Of a stretch of 64,000 nucleotides of DNA, positions 51,779-60,946 are shown piece after piece. The notes under the pieces are model-generated. The model ran no database searches and was not told where the DNA came from. It saw only the letters and a program-made list of their open reading frames with translations. Numbering within the stretch: position 1 is the stretch's first letter; each line of letters starts with the position of its first letter. The stretch is from Porphyromonadaceae bacterium UBA7332. Lineage in GTDB: Bacteria > Bacteroidota > Bacteroidia > Bacteroidales > UBA7332. The position numbers were made by a program, and so were the translations under genes. The DNA lies in the NCBI GenBank assembly GCA_002471225.1, contig DKPO01000013.1:1-64000 (forward strand). Direction: 5' to 3'.

Positions 51779-53143
51779 ATGAACAGACCTTCTATATATT
51801 TCATTGGAGCCGGAGGAATTGGTATGAGCGCTCTAGTTCGCTACTTCCTGGCAAAAAACTACAAAGTCGCAGGTTATGACAAAACCGCAACTCCTCTTAC
51901 GCATGCTTTAATTGAAGAGGGGGCAGAAATACACTTTGAAGATTCTGTTGATTTAATTCCAGCATACTGTAAAGATAAAAATACAATTATTGTCCGTACA
52001 CCAGCCGTTCCTGTTACTCACAGTGAATATTGCTGGTTTAAAGATAATGGATATCGAATATTAAAAAGAGCAGAGCTATTGGGTGAAATAACCAAATTAT
52101 CTAAAGCATTATGTATTGCGGGCACACATGGTAAAACAACTACCAGCACAATGCTTGCCCACATATTAAAACAATCAAAAGTAGATTGTAATGCTTTTTT
52201 GGGCGGGATCGTCAAAAATTACAGTAGTAATCTGATGCTTTCAGACAAAAGTCCACTGACAGTTATTGAAGCGGATGAATACGATCGTTCATTTCATCAT
52301 TTACATCCATATATGGCTGTAATTACTTCTTCAGATCCTGACCATCTTGATATTTACGGAAATGAAGAAAGTTATTTGGAAAGCTTTGAACATTTTACCT
52401 CTTTAATTAGTTCTGATGGTATATTGTTACTAAAAAAAGGATTGAAGATCAAACCTCGCATCAATAAAAATGTAAAATTATATACATACTCAATTGAAGG
52501 AGGTACAGATTTTCATGCAGAAAATATACGTATAGGTAATGGCACAATTATCTTCGATATGATTTCTCCAATACAAAACATTAAGGATATTGAACTTGGA
52601 GTACCTGTATGGATTAATATTGAAAATAGTATTGCAGCTATGGCCATTGCACAACTTAACGGAGTTGATGAAAATGAATTACGTTCAGGTATAAAAAGTT
52701 ATCTTGGTGCAAAACGTCGTTTTGATTTTTGGATAAAGGGCAATAATCATGTTTTAATTGATGATTACGGTCACCATCCGGAAGAAGTCAGTGCAAGTAT
52801 TAAATCTGTAAAACAATTATTTGAGGGAAGAAAACTAACCGTCATTTTCCAGCCTCATTTATATAGCCGAACTAAAGATTTTTATAAAGAATTTGCAAAA
52901 GCTCTTTCTTTTGCGGACGAGATATTATTATTAGATATTTATCCGGCAAGGGAAGAGCCAATCGAAGGGGTCACTTCTGATCTTATTTATGATTTAATTG
53001 AGTCTGACAATAAGAAAAGACTCACGAAAAGTGATTTATTAGACTATATTAAAACTAACGATTTTAATGTATTAATGACTTTAGGTGCAGGTGATATAGA
53101 TCTGTTACTGCCTGAGATAAAAAAGTTAATTGAAGAAAAATGA
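51779..53143 (+). CDS. murC: UDP-N-acetylmuramate-L-alanine ligase
   Basis: First amino-acid ligase of peptidoglycan precursor synthesis. 454 residues with all three Mur domains: Rossmann-like FIGAGGIGMSALVRYF, ATP loop IAGTHGKTTTSTMLA, EADEYDRSF with Mg2+ ligands, and domain 3 with DDYGHHPEE and FQPHLYSRT. It begins the dcw segment present here; murG, ftsW and earlier genes of the usual cluster are not upstream. Its stop overlaps ftsQ by 4 bases (ATGA). Confidence 0.97.
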   Translation: MNRPSIYFIGAGGIGMSALVRYFLAKNYKVAGYDKTATPLTHALIEEGAEIHFEDSVDLIPAYCKDKNTIIVRTPAVPVTHSEYCWFKDNGYRILKRAELLGEITKLSKALCIAGTHGKTTTSTMLAHILKQSKVDCNAFLGGIVKNYSSNLMLSDKSPLTVIEADEYDRSFHHLHPYMAVITSSDPDHLDIYGNEESYLESFEHFTSLISSDGILLLKKGLKIKPRINKNVKLYTYSIEGGTDFHAENIRIGNGTIIFDMISPIQNIKDIELGVPVWINIENSIAAMAIAQLNGVDENELRSGIKSYLGAKRRFDFWIKGNNHVLIDDYGHHPEEVSASIKSVKQLFEGRKLTVIFQPHLYSRTKDFYKEFAKALSFADEILLLDIYPAREEPIEGVTSDLIYDLIESDNKKRLTKSDLLDYIKTNDFNVLMTLGAGDIDLLLPEIKKLIEEK

Positions 53144-53865
53144 AACAAATACTACGCATTCTAATTGTTGTTTTTATTTTTAGTTACGTCATCGTAACGC
53201 TTGTTTTTGCGAACAAACATATTGACACAACTATCTGCAATGATTTTAGAATTGAGCTAAAAGATAGTAGTAGAATGCATCTTGTTTCTACTTCAGAGGC
53301 TAAACGCATTATAAAAACGAAAGGATTAAATCCTGTCGGAAAATCTTTTTCGAATATAAATATTGATGCGATCGAACGGTCTTTGAGGGATATGAAACAA
53401 ATTAAAAACGTATCTTGTTATCGTTTAGCCGGAGGAGTTATACAGGTTGATATATCTCAACGAACACCTATTCTTCGAATTATAAGTAATAATAGTAATT
53501 ATTTTATAGATTCTGAAGGGAACGATATGCCTGTATCCTATGTACAATCAGTATATTTGCCTGTTGCTACAGGTAATATAGAAAAAAAATATGCTACGAC
53601 TGATTTATACAATTTTGCATTATTTTTGCAGGATAATGAATTTTGGAATGCTCAAATCGAACAAATAGTCGTACATGACTCTACAAATGTTGAACTTATC
53701 CCTCGTATTGGCAATCATACTATCCTGGTAGGTGATTTAAATAATCTGGATAACAAGTTTAATAAACTAATGAAGCTTTACGAAGACGGATTTTCCAAAA
53801 TCGGTTGGAATAAGTATCGCTCCATTGATTTGAGATATAAAAATCAAGTAGTCTGTTCCAAGTAA
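53140..53865 (+). CDS. ftsQ: Cell division protein FtsQ
   Basis: 241 residues: short N-terminus, one membrane segment (about 5-25), then a periplasmic POTRA-like and beta domain (about 40-240). The family is poorly conserved, and the call rests on size, topology and position between murC and ftsA. IKNVSCYRLAGGVIQVDISQRTP fits the FtsQ beta domain. Translationally coupled to murC by a 4-base overlap. Confidence 0.9.
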   Translation: MKQILRILIVVFIFSYVIVTLVFANKHIDTTICNDFRIELKDSSRMHLVSTSEAKRIIKTKGLNPVGKSFSNINIDAIERSLRDMKQIKNVSCYRLAGGVIQVDISQRTPILRIISNNSNYFIDSEGNDMPVSYVQSVYLPVATGNIEKKYATTDLYNFALFLQDNEFWNAQIEQIVVHDSTNVELIPRIGNHTILVGDLNNLDNKFNKLMKLYEDGFSKIGWNKYRSIDLRYKNQVVCSK

Positions 53866-53877
53866 TAAAGAAAACTT

Positions 53878-55278
53878 ATGAGACTAGATAAATACTTTGC
53901 AGCTTTCGACCTGGGAACTTCTAAAATAGTAGGAGTTATTGGTCAGCGTAATCATGATAATACAATTACAATCCAAGCAATTGAAAAAGAAGAATCCCTT
54001 TCATCGATGAAACGTGGATGTATTCAGAATCTGGATGAAGTAGCATCAAAAATAAAACGCATAATCAAGAAATTAAATAATCAGGTACAACCTGATATAT
54101 CACGCGTTTATATTAGTATCGGGGGACAGTCAGTACGCTCTATTGATTGTACCTCTTCCTTATTTTTAGGAACGGCAGACGTTATTAGTGACGCCACTAT
54201 TGAACAGCTAAAGAATAACAGCAGAAATCAGCAGCCCGAAGCTGTTGAAGTTCTTGAAATAGTAGAGAATTACTATTTAGTTGATGGCGAAAAAGTAACA
54301 GAACCGATTGGTCGTGAAGCTTCTGAAATTGAGGCAAGCCATAAAGTGATAGTATCACGCCCTGCTGTTTATAAAAATATCATTAAATGCTTTGAAGAAA
54401 AAGTAGATATCGAAATCGCTGATACTCTTCCAGCTCCATTGGCTGCAGCAACAGCAATCTTATCGGATGCAGAAATTGCCCGAGGCTGTGCTCTTGTTGA
54501 CTTTGGAGCAGGTACAACTACTGTTTCTGTTTATAAAGATGGAGCATTGGCACATTTGGCTGTTATTCCATTCGGTGGTAACCATATAACAATGGATATT
54601 GCTGCATTAGGATTATCTGAGAGTGATGCTGAAAAATTGAAACTGTCTCAAGGTAGTGCTAAATATGATGATACTGCCGATAGCAAGATATTGAAACAAC
54701 AAGTTGCAATCGCTAATGATGGTTCAAAAATTGAGATGCAGAAATTGCATTATACTATTGAAGCACGTATTGAGGAAATCTTGCTAAATGTTGGCGCTCA
54801 AATTGATCAAGCCGGATTTAGCAGACATCAGTTAGAAGCTGGTATTATTATTATTGGTGGCGCGTCTCAGCTTAAAAATCTACCGAGCTTAATGACAGAG
54901 AAGCTAGGAATGGATGTTCGTAAAGGAATCTTACCTAAAACAATATCTATTGCGAATGCCGAAGTAGGAGCTCTGTCTGGTTTAAATATTGTAGCCGGAC
55001 TTCTAATGATGGCCAAGGTCAATTGTTCTTCATATGTTGAGCCAGTTGCAGCTCCTCCTGTAAAAGAAGTAAAACCTGAAATACAACCTGAGTTTGAAAC
55101 GATTGCAGAAACTCCGATAGCACAACCCGTTGAGCAGGACGAAATCATTATAAAAGAAACTAAACGTCCTCAAAAAGAAGAGGAAGAGGAATATATTCCT
55201 AAAAAGCCAACAAAAGAGAAGCATAAAAAATCGGGCCTTCTTGAAGGTATCGGACGCTTATTTTCTTTAGATGATTAA
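53878..55278 (+). CDS. ftsA: Cell division protein FtsA
   Basis: 466-residue actin-like protein that tethers FtsZ to the membrane. Phosphate-1 AAFDLGTSKIVGVIG, an SHS2 (1C) domain near 80-160 with IGGQSVRSIDC, phosphate-2 ALVDFGAGTTTVSVY and adenosine motif IIGGASQL. The Bacteroidales-type C-terminal linker is rich in Glu, Pro and Lys and ends with an amphipathic membrane helix (SGLLEGIGRLFSLDD). Twelve bases after ftsQ. Confidence 0.96.
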   Translation: MRLDKYFAAFDLGTSKIVGVIGQRNHDNTITIQAIEKEESLSSMKRGCIQNLDEVASKIKRIIKKLNNQVQPDISRVYISIGGQSVRSIDCTSSLFLGTADVISDATIEQLKNNSRNQQPEAVEVLEIVENYYLVDGEKVTEPIGREASEIEASHKVIVSRPAVYKNIIKCFEEKVDIEIADTLPAPLAAATAILSDAEIARGCALVDFGAGTTTVSVYKDGALAHLAVIPFGGNHITMDIAALGLSESDAEKLKLSQGSAKYDDTADSKILKQQVAIANDGSKIEMQKLHYTIEARIEEILLNVGAQIDQAGFSRHQLEAGIIIIGGASQLKNLPSLMTEKLGMDVRKGILPKTISIANAEVGALSGLNIVAGLLMMAKVNCSSYVEPVAAPPVKEVKPEIQPEFETIAETPIAQPVEQDEIIIKETKRPQKEEEEEYIPKKPTKEKHKKSGLLEGIGRLFSLDD

Positions 55279-55315
55279 TTTATTTCTAACGTATTAAATA
55301 AACATACTTCTGCGT

Positions 55316-56611
55316 ATGGATCAAGATATTATGGATTTCCAATTTTCGAAATCTGCAAACACGATTATTAAAGTACTGGGTGTTGGTGGCGGTGGAGGTA
55401 ATGCCGTTACACATATGTTTCATCAAGGTATCCATGATGTTTCATTTGCACTTTGTAATACAGATCAGCAAGCATTAAATAAATCTCCTATTCCTCACCG
55501 GATTCAGTTAGGTAAAACAATCACTGAAGGATTAGGTGCAGGAAATAAACCTGAAATTGCACGCCAGGCTGCTGAAGAAAGTGAAGACGAAATACGTGAT
55601 TTACTAAATGACGGTACAAAAATGGTCTTCATTACAGCTGGTATGGGGGGTGGAACAGGAACAGGAGCTGCTCCTGTAATTGCTCGTATCGCCCGCTCGA
55701 TGAATATATTGACTGTTGGTATTGTTACTATTCCTTTTTATTGGGAAGGTGCTCCTAAAATCATTCAGGCATTGAATGGTGTAGAAGAAATGAGTAAATA
55801 CGTAGATGCCCTTCTAGTTGTAAATAACGACAGACTATATCAGATCTATCCTAAATTATTAGCTAAAGAAGGATTTGCGAAAGCTGATGATACACTCTCG
55901 GTTGCAGCTAAAAGTATCGCAGAAATCATTACGATCGAAGGTTATATAAATCTTGACTTTGCAGACGTACGTACCACTTTAAAAGATGGTGGTATCGCAA
56001 TTATGAGTACAGGAACCGCAACGGGCGAAAAACGAATTACTCATGCCATTGAAAATGCTCTGCATTCACCTCTGCTAAATAATAATGATGTATTTAGTGC
56101 TAAACGTATTCTTATCAACTTTACATTTAACGATGTTATTATGGAAGAGTTGAAAGAGGTTAATGAATTTATGGAGAAATTCAGTAATGAAATTAACGTA
56201 ATATGGGGTGCTAATATTGATGAGAGTGTTGGAGATGAAGTAAAAGTTTCGCTTTTGGCTACAGGATTCGATCTTACCAATGTGCCTGGTATCCTTGAAA
56301 ACAGGGAGAAAAAAACTCAGGAACAACTTCAGGAAGAAGAAAAACAAAGAATTGAAGCTGAAAGAAAGAAAATGGAGAATCTTGAGCGTATCTCAAAAGT
56401 ATATGGTTCTTCAGTAACTTCGAAACCTATTCGTCGTTCAACTCCTATTATATTGAATACAGAGCAATTGGACGATGAAGAAGTTATTCGTTTAATGGAG
56501 GTTAATCCGACTTCTACACGTAGTGCGGAAGTTACAGCCGCTATTAAAGAAGCTTTACGTGAAAAAGAAAGTAATGGAGTATCATTAGATGGAATTACCA
56601 TCAAATTTTAA
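55316..56611 (+). CDS. ftsZ: Cell division protein FtsZ
   Basis: 431-residue tubulin-like GTPase forming the division ring. GGGGGNAVTHM and the tubulin signature GGGTGTGAAPVIA bind GTP; the T7 loop NLDFADVRT supplies the hydrolysis Asp. The C-terminal linker is charged (KKTQEQLQEEEKQRIEAERK) and the last residues are GVSLDGITIKF; I see no DxPxFLR-type conserved peptide. M6 is an alternative start. Confidence 0.97.
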   Translation: MDQDIMDFQFSKSANTIIKVLGVGGGGGNAVTHMFHQGIHDVSFALCNTDQQALNKSPIPHRIQLGKTITEGLGAGNKPEIARQAAEESEDEIRDLLNDGTKMVFITAGMGGGTGTGAAPVIARIARSMNILTVGIVTIPFYWEGAPKIIQALNGVEEMSKYVDALLVVNNDRLYQIYPKLLAKEGFAKADDTLSVAAKSIAEIITIEGYINLDFADVRTTLKDGGIAIMSTGTATGEKRITHAIENALHSPLLNNNDVFSAKRILINFTFNDVIMEELKEVNEFMEKFSNEINVIWGANIDESVGDEVKVSLLATGFDLTNVPGILENREKKTQEQLQEEEKQRIEAERKKMENLERISKVYGSSVTSKPIRRSTPIILNTEQLDDEEVIRLMEVNPTSTRSAEVTAAIKEALREKESNGVSLDGITIKF

Positions 56612-56623
56612 TATTAGAATATT

Positions 56624-57073
56624 ATGAATTTATTTGATCAAATAAGTGAAGATATCAAAAAAGCAATGCTCGCTAAAGATGCTTTGCGTACTCAAACTCT
56701 CAGAGGTGTAAAAAAAGAATTTATTGAAGCTAAAACAGCTAAAGATTCAAACGGAGAACTTACTGATGAAACAGCAACACGCATTTTACAAAAGATGGTA
56801 AAACAACGCAAAGATGCTGCCGAGATCTTTAGTACACAAAACAGACAAGATTTGGCTGATTCTGAATTAGCTGAAGTTACAATTATTGAACAATACCTTC
56901 CTAAGCAAATGACAGAAGCAGAGCTAGAGGCTGCTCTTAAGGAAATTATCGCACAAGTGAATGCTACATCGGCTAAAGAAATGGGTAAGGTTATGGGGGT
57001 TGCTTCAAAACAATTGGCAGGAAAAGCTGAAGGTAAAGCGATATCTGCCAAAGTAAAAGAACTCCTAGGATAA
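56624..57073 (+). CDS. GatB/YqeY domain protein
   Basis: 149 residues, helical, related to the C-terminal tRNA-binding domain of the GatB amidotransferase subunit. The conserved tract EQYLPKQMTEAELEAALKEII and the GKVMGVASKQLAGKAEGK segment are typical of stand-alone YqeY. It follows ftsZ by 12 bases, an arrangement common in Bacteroidetes. Cytosolic; precise role unknown. A terminator lies 28 bases downstream. Confidence 0.93.
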   Translation: MNLFDQISEDIKKAMLAKDALRTQTLRGVKKEFIEAKTAKDSNGELTDETATRILQKMVKQRKDAAEIFSTQNRQDLADSELAEVTIIEQYLPKQMTEAELEAALKEIIAQVNATSAKEMGKVMGVASKQLAGKAEGKAISAKVKELLG

Positions 57074-57100
57074 TGAAATCTTTTTGAAACATATAAACAC

Positions 57101-57138
57101 AAAACCTCGAACAATTTGATTGATTCGAGGTTTTTTTA
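57101..57138 (+). terminator. Terminator of the murC-yqeY operon
   Basis: Stem AAACCTCGAA/TTCGAGGTTT with an AT-rich loop and a T-run after. Confidence 0.8.
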
Positions 57139-57157
57139 TACAAAATAGGAACTTTTG

Positions 57158-57188
57158 TTTGGATTTATTCTACTTTTTGTTAGTTTTG
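57158..57188 (+). promoter_or_regulatory. Promoter of ddh
   Basis: TTTG (57158-57161), 19 bases, TAGTTTTG (57181-57188). It predicts a leader of about 85 bases. Confidence 0.65.
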
Positions 57189-57279
57189 CATCATTCTAAA
57201 TAAGCAGTCCTTATTTTTCAAGGTTATAAATAAGAAATGATATAAATCAATATTATAAATCGCTAAAATAATAAAGTCT

Positions 57280-58179
57280 ATGAAAAAGATTAGAGCAGCC
57301 ATCGTAAGCTATGGCAATATTGGAAAATACGTATTTGAAGCACTTCAAGCAGCTCCTGACTTTGAAATTGTTGGTGTAGTCAGACGCGATGCAAGTGGCA
57401 ATAAGCCTTCAGAATTGGCTGACATTACAGTAGTAGACTGTATTAAGAAATTAGCTAATGTTGATGTCGCTATCCTTTGTTCTCCTACCAGACAAATCGA
57501 GACTTACGCTAAAGAAATCTTAGCTCTTGGAATTAATACTGTAGATAGCTATGATATCCATGGAGGTATTGTAGATTTACGTCGCGAATTAGATAAAGTA
57601 GCTAAAGCAAACAATGCAAGAGCAATTATATCTGCAGGATGGGATCCGGGATCAGACTCTGTTGTACGCGCATTATTAGAAGCAGTTGCCCCTAAAGGTA
57701 TCACTTATACAAACTTCGGACCTGGTATGTCAATGGGACATACAGTTGCATGTAAGGCTATTGAAGGTGTTAAAGATGCGCTTTCTATGACTATTCCGAC
57801 AGGAACAGGAGTTCACCGTAGAATGGTATATATTGAAGTAAAAGATGGATATGAGTTTGAAAAAGTTGCTGCCGCTATTAAAGCTGATGATTATTTCGCT
57901 CATGACGAAACACACGTTAACAAAGTTGATTGTGTTGATGCTTTAAAAGATATGGGACATGGTGTACATCTTGTTCGCAAAGGTGTTTCCGGGAAAACAC
58001 AGAATCAGCTTTTCGAATTTAATATGAAAATCAATAATCCTGCCTTAACAGCTCAAATCTTAGTTTCTGTTGCGCGCGCATCTATGAAACAAGCTCCGGG
58101 AGCTTATACTATGATTGAGATTCCAATGATCGATATGCTTCCGGGTGATCGTGAAGAATGGATTAAACGCTTAGTTTAA
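57280..58179 (+). CDS. ddh: meso-Diaminopimelate D-dehydrogenase
   Basis: 299 residues. NADPH-dependent enzyme converting tetrahydrodipicolinate to meso-diaminopimelate in one step, supplying lysine and peptidoglycan. N-terminal nucleotide fold AAIVSYGNIGKYVFEAL, then family tracts DSYDIHGGIVDLRREL, SAGWDPGSDSVVRAL and FGPGMSMGHTVA around the substrate site. It has a promoter of its own; a hairpin follows it. It feeds the MurC pathway just upstream. Confidence 0.94.
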   Translation: MKKIRAAIVSYGNIGKYVFEALQAAPDFEIVGVVRRDASGNKPSELADITVVDCIKKLANVDVAILCSPTRQIETYAKEILALGINTVDSYDIHGGIVDLRRELDKVAKANNARAIISAGWDPGSDSVVRALLEAVAPKGITYTNFGPGMSMGHTVACKAIEGVKDALSMTIPTGTGVHRRMVYIEVKDGYEFEKVAAAIKADDYFAHDETHVNKVDCVDALKDMGHGVHLVRKGVSGKTQNQLFEFNMKINNPALTAQILVSVARASMKQAPGAYTMIEIPMIDMLPGDREEWIKRLV

Positions 58180-58190
58180 GAATTATTTTC

Positions 58191-58198
58191 TATATTTG
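58191..58198 (+). promoter_or_regulatory. -7 element for lgt
   Basis: TATATTTG directly adjoining the hairpin at 58199-58233, about 60 bases before the lgt start. Confidence 0.45.
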
Positions 58199-58233
58199 CG
58201 AGTTGTATGACATAATGTATGTTATACAACTCG
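58199..58233 (+). terminator. Hairpin between ddh and lgt
   Basis: Stem CGAGTTGTAT/ATACAACTCG, extendable inward (GACAT/ATGTT), then a T-rich stretch. It could end ddh or form the very start of the lgt leader. Confidence 0.55.
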
Positions 58234-58260
58234 TATTGTTTTATTTAATCATATAAATCT

Positions 58261-59079
58261 ATGCTCTCATTCATAACGTGGACAGTTGACCCCACCCTTT
58301 TTTCAATTTTCGGACGTGAAATCAGATGGTATAGCCTGATGTTTGCTCTTGGATTTTGGATCGGATATAAAATAGTAGAACGAATGTTCAAAAAAGATCA
58401 TGTCCCAGCAAATTGGCTTGATTCCTTATTCCTTTATGTATTTGCAGGAACAGTAATCGGAGCAAGATTGGGACACTGCCTGTTTTATGATCCCGGATAT
58501 TACTTATCCAATCCAATTGAGATTATTAAAGTTTGGGAAGGCGGTTTGGCCAGTCATGGAGGAGCTATCGGAATAATTATTGCTGTATTAATCTATTCCA
58601 AAAAAGTTACTCACCGCAATCCGTTATGGACATTTGATCGCCTGGTTGTTCCTGTTGCTCTTGTAGGAGCATTAATACGGATAGGTAATCTAATGAACCA
58701 TGAAATATACGGTTTGCCTACAAACTTACCCTGGGGTTTTAGATTTATAGAAAATCTACATCAATGGAAAATGGGTGCAGAACCAATTTTTTCAGCACCA
58801 TCTCATCCGACACAAATATATGAAGCTAGTTGTTACTTACTTACATTTATTTTATTGATGTATATGTATTGGAAAAAAAGGGCTTACGAAAAGCAAGGCT
58901 TAATATTTGGCACATTCTTAATTGGTATTTTCGGAACTCGGATAATTATGGAAGTTCTAAAAAATAATCAAGAAGCTTTTGAAGACAATTTGTTTCTGAA
59001 TATGGGACAGATATTAAGCATTCCGTTTGTTATACTTGGCATTTTCCTTATTATAAATGCTTGTAGAAAAAGAGCTTAA
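58261..59079 (+). CDS. lgt: Prolipoprotein diacylglyceryl transferase
   Basis: 272-residue inner-membrane enzyme adding diacylglycerol to the lipobox Cys, needed by the lipoproteins in this window. About seven membrane segments; conserved IGARLGHCLFYDP, GLASHGGAIG, IRIGNLMNHEIYG (Lgt signature) and the HPTQIYEA motif. Length is normal. A -7 element lies about 60 bases upstream and a long hairpin follows. Confidence 0.95.
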   Translation: MLSFITWTVDPTLFSIFGREIRWYSLMFALGFWIGYKIVERMFKKDHVPANWLDSLFLYVFAGTVIGARLGHCLFYDPGYYLSNPIEIIKVWEGGLASHGGAIGIIIAVLIYSKKVTHRNPLWTFDRLVVPVALVGALIRIGNLMNHEIYGLPTNLPWGFRFIENLHQWKMGAEPIFSAPSHPTQIYEASCYLLTFILLMYMYWKKRAYEKQGLIFGTFLIGIFGTRIIMEVLKNNQEAFEDNLFLNMGQILSIPFVILGIFLIINACRKRA

Positions 59080-59084
59080 AAATT

Positions 59085-59140
59085 GAGCGACATATATCTT
59101 CTTTTAATCATATGAAAGAAAATATATGTCGCTTTGTTTT
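59085..59140 (+). terminator. Terminator of lgt
   Basis: Stem AGCGACATATAT/ATATATGTCGCT with a 23-base loop that can pair further, followed by TTTGTTTT. Confidence 0.75.
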
Positions 59141-59242
59141 ATAAAATATAAAACAATCTTCGGGTAGCTATTTACGGGATCTAAAAAATAACTATTTTTG
59201 ACTGAAAATTCAAATATATATCCCGATCTTAGACTACTATTA

Positions 59243-60250
59243 ATGAAAAGAATCCATGTATTTTTTATTTTTCTTTCATCTGTGCTATCTTGTTTAAGTC
59301 AAGATAATCAATACGCTTTTTTGAATATTAATTATTCGCCACGTATTGCTGCTTTAGGTGGAAGAAATGTATCCTTAAGCTCCGAAAACATTAACAATAT
59401 ATCTGACAATCCGGCTTTACTAAATTATGATCAACATCATCAATTAGCCATAAGCTATATGAATTATGCCAGCGATATTAATGCCGGGAGTTCTATATAT
59501 GGACAAAGCATTGGGCTAAGAGGTATGTGGGCGATTGGGATTACTTATGTAAACTATGGAACATTTACAGAAACGACACCTGATAATTCTATTTTAGGGA
59601 CATTTTCTGCAAATGATATCGCACTTACATATTCCTATTCCTATGAACTAACTGACCGGTTAAGAGCTGGAGCTTCAGGGAAAATAATATATTCGGGATA
59701 TGAGAAATACTCCTCATGGGGAATAGCTGTAGATTTAGGTCTAATATATATTAATCCGGACCATAATTTATCCACTGGTATTTCAATCAGAAATATTGGA
59801 GGACAAATAGCTTCTTTTAATGAAGAGCATATAAAAATGCCTTGGGATGTAAGTTTTGGAATAACGCACAAACTAATGTATGCGCCTTTACGCTTCTCAT
59901 TGACTGCTCAAAATCTAAACAGATGGAATAGCAAAAGTTTCTATGAGAATAATACTAATAATGGCGATTTAATTGCAAAAAAAGATAACTTTCTGGTTAA
60001 TCTTGCCAAACATTTTGTTATTGGATGCGAATTCATACCCAATGCGAATTTTTATTTAGCTGCAGGCTACAACATTAAAGCTCAATCTGATTTTCATACA
60101 ATTGGGAAAAAGGGCATTTATGGATTTTCCTTTGGAGGAGGCTTTAAAATCAAGTATTTCCAATTTGATGCCTCTTTCTCACAAAGAAATTATAAAGGTG
60201 GAACATTACTTGTAGGCTTAACTACAAACTTAGATAAATTTAGATTTTAA
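59243..60250 (+). CDS. porQ: Type IX secretion system protein PorQ
   Basis: 335 residues from the start at 59243 (MKRIHVFF); an upstream ATG at 59198 adds 15 residues without a signal. Signal peptide ending SCLSQ, then a PorV/PorQ-like barrel with SPRIAALGGRNVSL, SDNPALLNYD and GASGKIIYSGYEKYSSWGIA, as in PorQ, an outer-membrane member of the type IX secretion apparatus. It is followed by cmk after 3 bases. Confidence 0.88.
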   Translation: MKRIHVFFIFLSSVLSCLSQDNQYAFLNINYSPRIAALGGRNVSLSSENINNISDNPALLNYDQHHQLAISYMNYASDINAGSSIYGQSIGLRGMWAIGITYVNYGTFTETTPDNSILGTFSANDIALTYSYSYELTDRLRAGASGKIIYSGYEKYSSWGIAVDLGLIYINPDHNLSTGISIRNIGGQIASFNEEHIKMPWDVSFGITHKLMYAPLRFSLTAQNLNRWNSKSFYENNTNNGDLIAKKDNFLVNLAKHFVIGCEFIPNANFYLAAGYNIKAQSDFHTIGKKGIYGFSFGGGFKIKYFQFDASFSQRNYKGGTLLVGLTTNLDKFRF

Positions 60251-60253
60251 ATT

Positions 60254-60946
60254 ATGAAACGTAAAATAACAATAGCTATTGATGGTTTTTCATCATGTGG
60301 GAAAAGCACAATGGCAAAAGATTTAGCAAAAGAACTCGGATACATTTATGTAGACAGTGGTGCTATGTATAGAACTGTCACATTATATGCTATGGAAAAT
60401 GATTTAATAAGCAATGGCATTATTAATACCGAGAAACTTGAGGCAGAAATGGATAATATTCATATTACATTCAAATTTAATGATATAACAAAAAAACCTG
60501 ACACATATTTAAATGGGACATATGTTGAAGACAAAATACGTCAAATGGAAGTTTCCAACAATGTTAGCCCTATTGCTGCTTTAGGTTTTGTACGAAAAGC
60601 ATTAGTAAAAATGCAACAAGCCATGGGCAAAGAAAAAGGAATTGTTATGGATGGAAGAGATATCGGAACAGTTGTATTTCCTGATGCCGAATTGAAGATA
60701 TTCGTTACAGCCTCTCCTGATGTCAGAGCGCAAAGACGATTTGATGAACTCACTGCTAAAGGAGATACCGTTAATTATAACGAGATTCTTGAAAATGTAA
60801 AAAAGAGAGATTATATTGACCAAAATCGTGAGGAAAGTCCATTAAAGCAGGCTGATGATGCTATTGTTTTAGACAATTCTGAAATAACTATTGAAGAGCA
60901 ACGAAGATGGTTAATCAACAAAGCTTTAGAAGTAATTAATCGATGA
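60254..60946 (+). CDS. cmk: Cytidylate kinase
   Basis: 230 residues. Phosphorylates CMP and dCMP. P-loop DGFSSCGKSTMAKDLA (note FSSCGKST), VDSGAMYRTVTLYA and MDGRDIGTVVFPDAELK for nucleotide and CMP binding, and the LID region RAQRRFDE. It lies 3 bases after porQ and overlaps ispH by 4 bases, so the three genes are probably one transcript. Confidence 0.96.
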   Translation: MKRKITIAIDGFSSCGKSTMAKDLAKELGYIYVDSGAMYRTVTLYAMENDLISNGIINTEKLEAEMDNIHITFKFNDITKKPDTYLNGTYVEDKIRQMEVSNNVSPIAALGFVRKALVKMQQAMGKEKGIVMDGRDIGTVVFPDAELKIFVTASPDVRAQRRFDELTAKGDTVNYNEILENVKKRDYIDQNREESPLKQADDAIVLDNSEITIEEQRRWLINKALEVINR

